From: Kiritimatiellia bacterium
Lineage (GTDB): Bacteria; Verrucomicrobiota; Kiritimatiellia; RFP12; UBA1067
DNA length: 5,443 bases
Assembly: GCA_016303225.1 (NCBI GenBank)
Contig: JAEDMC010000185.1
Location: 1-5,443 of the forward strand
Direction: 5' to 3'
In this document: piece after piece, positions 5,342 to 5,443 of the stretch
How the letters are laid out: each line of letters begins with the position of its first letter
Numbering within the stretch: position 1 is the first letter of the stretch
The notes under the pieces: generated by a model
Databases searched by the model: none
Told to the model about the DNA's origin: nothing
The model's input: the letters and a program-made list of their open reading frames with translations, nothing else
Position numbers and translations under genes: made by a program

Positions 5342-5371
5342 AGTGTAGCACAGTCTCGCCGAACCTGTCAA
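5342..5371 (-). promoter_or_regulatory. Sigma-70 promoter of the leader-aroF-pheA operon
   Basis: On the minus strand a perfect TTGACA (5371-5366) is followed after 18 bp by TACACT (5347-5342), which matches 4 of 6 bases of TATAAT. The start is predicted near 5335, giving about 18 nt before the leader ATG and a leader RNA of roughly 150 nt to the terminator, the usual size for amino-acid attenuators. No clear operator overlaps the boxes, so attenuation is probably the main control seen here. Confidence 0.78.
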
Positions 5372-5402
5372 TCGGCACGCCTCCACCTCAGAGATTCCAA
5401 AT

Positions 5403-5420
5403 GGAGCGGATGGACGCTCC
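5403..5420. repeat. Short inverted repeat upstream of the aroF-pheA promoter
   Basis: GGAGCG and CGCTCC form a perfect 6-bp inverted repeat around a 6-base centre, about 32 bp upstream of the -35 box. No T-run follows on either strand. It could be a regulator site or chance in GC-rich DNA. The remaining bases from 5372 to the window end show no recognisable gene. Confidence 0.3.
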
Positions 5421-5443
5421 TTCGTCGCATCCTCCCGTTCCAT

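Noticed and set aside
5243..5443. A 66-residue protein reaching the window edge in the leader-peptide frame
   Set aside because: The upstream part contains the promoter boxes and has no coding character; the leader peptide starting at 5317 explains the frame.

Overview
The window is about 5.4 kb of GC-rich bacterial DNA interrupted by one AT-rich intergenic stretch (about 1840-1975). The organism is probably Gram-negative: a lipoprotein with a clean lipobox and Ala at +2 heads an envelope operon and resembles CsgG/FlgT-type secreted proteins. A type I-beta DAHP synthase next to a fused chorismate mutase-prephenate dehydratase, together with the general style of the genes, would suit a PVC-like phylum (Verrucomicrobiota/Kiritimatiellota/Lentisphaerota). 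That placement is a guess; nothing in the window proves it.

Layout. (1) 1-1744, minus strand: an operon of three exported proteins. In order of transcription they are a CsgG-like lipoprotein (1744-788), a Sec-exported protein with a proline-rich linker (755-117) and the signal peptide of a third exported protein cut by the window edge (84-1). Its promoter has a consensus -35 and a consensus -10, but the 19-bp spacer between them contains a run of ten G, the layout of a phase-variable promoter. (2) 1745-2157: divergent intergenic region with that promoter, a 5'-UTR hairpin, a perfect 14-bp inverted repeat, a doubtful small reading frame and an extended -10 promoter so close to the next ATG that the mRNA should be leaderless. 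(3) 2158-2631, plus strand: a DUF456 membrane protein. (4) 2632-3009: a 46-bp tandem repeat (about 5.7 copies) and a C10 tract between converging genes. (5) 5371-3010, minus strand: a phenylalanine biosynthesis operon consisting of promoter, Phe-rich leader peptide, attenuator, aroF (DAHP synthase) and pheA (chorismate mutase/prephenate dehydratase/ACT). aroF and pheA overlap by 4 bp. (6) 5372-5443: no gene recognised.

The most interesting element is the aroF-pheA leader. A 24-residue leader peptide carries 8 Phe codons, six of them within seven consecutive codons. Its message can fold into a 10-bp protector hairpin, an alternative antiterminator of up to 19 bp, and a GNRA-loop intrinsic terminator followed by a U-tract just before the aroF ribosome binding site. 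All the parts of ribosome-mediated attenuation are present, so charged tRNA-Phe should control both the entry enzyme of the shikimate pathway and the Phe-branch enzyme. The second most interesting element is the poly-G promoter spacer upstream of the envelope operon.
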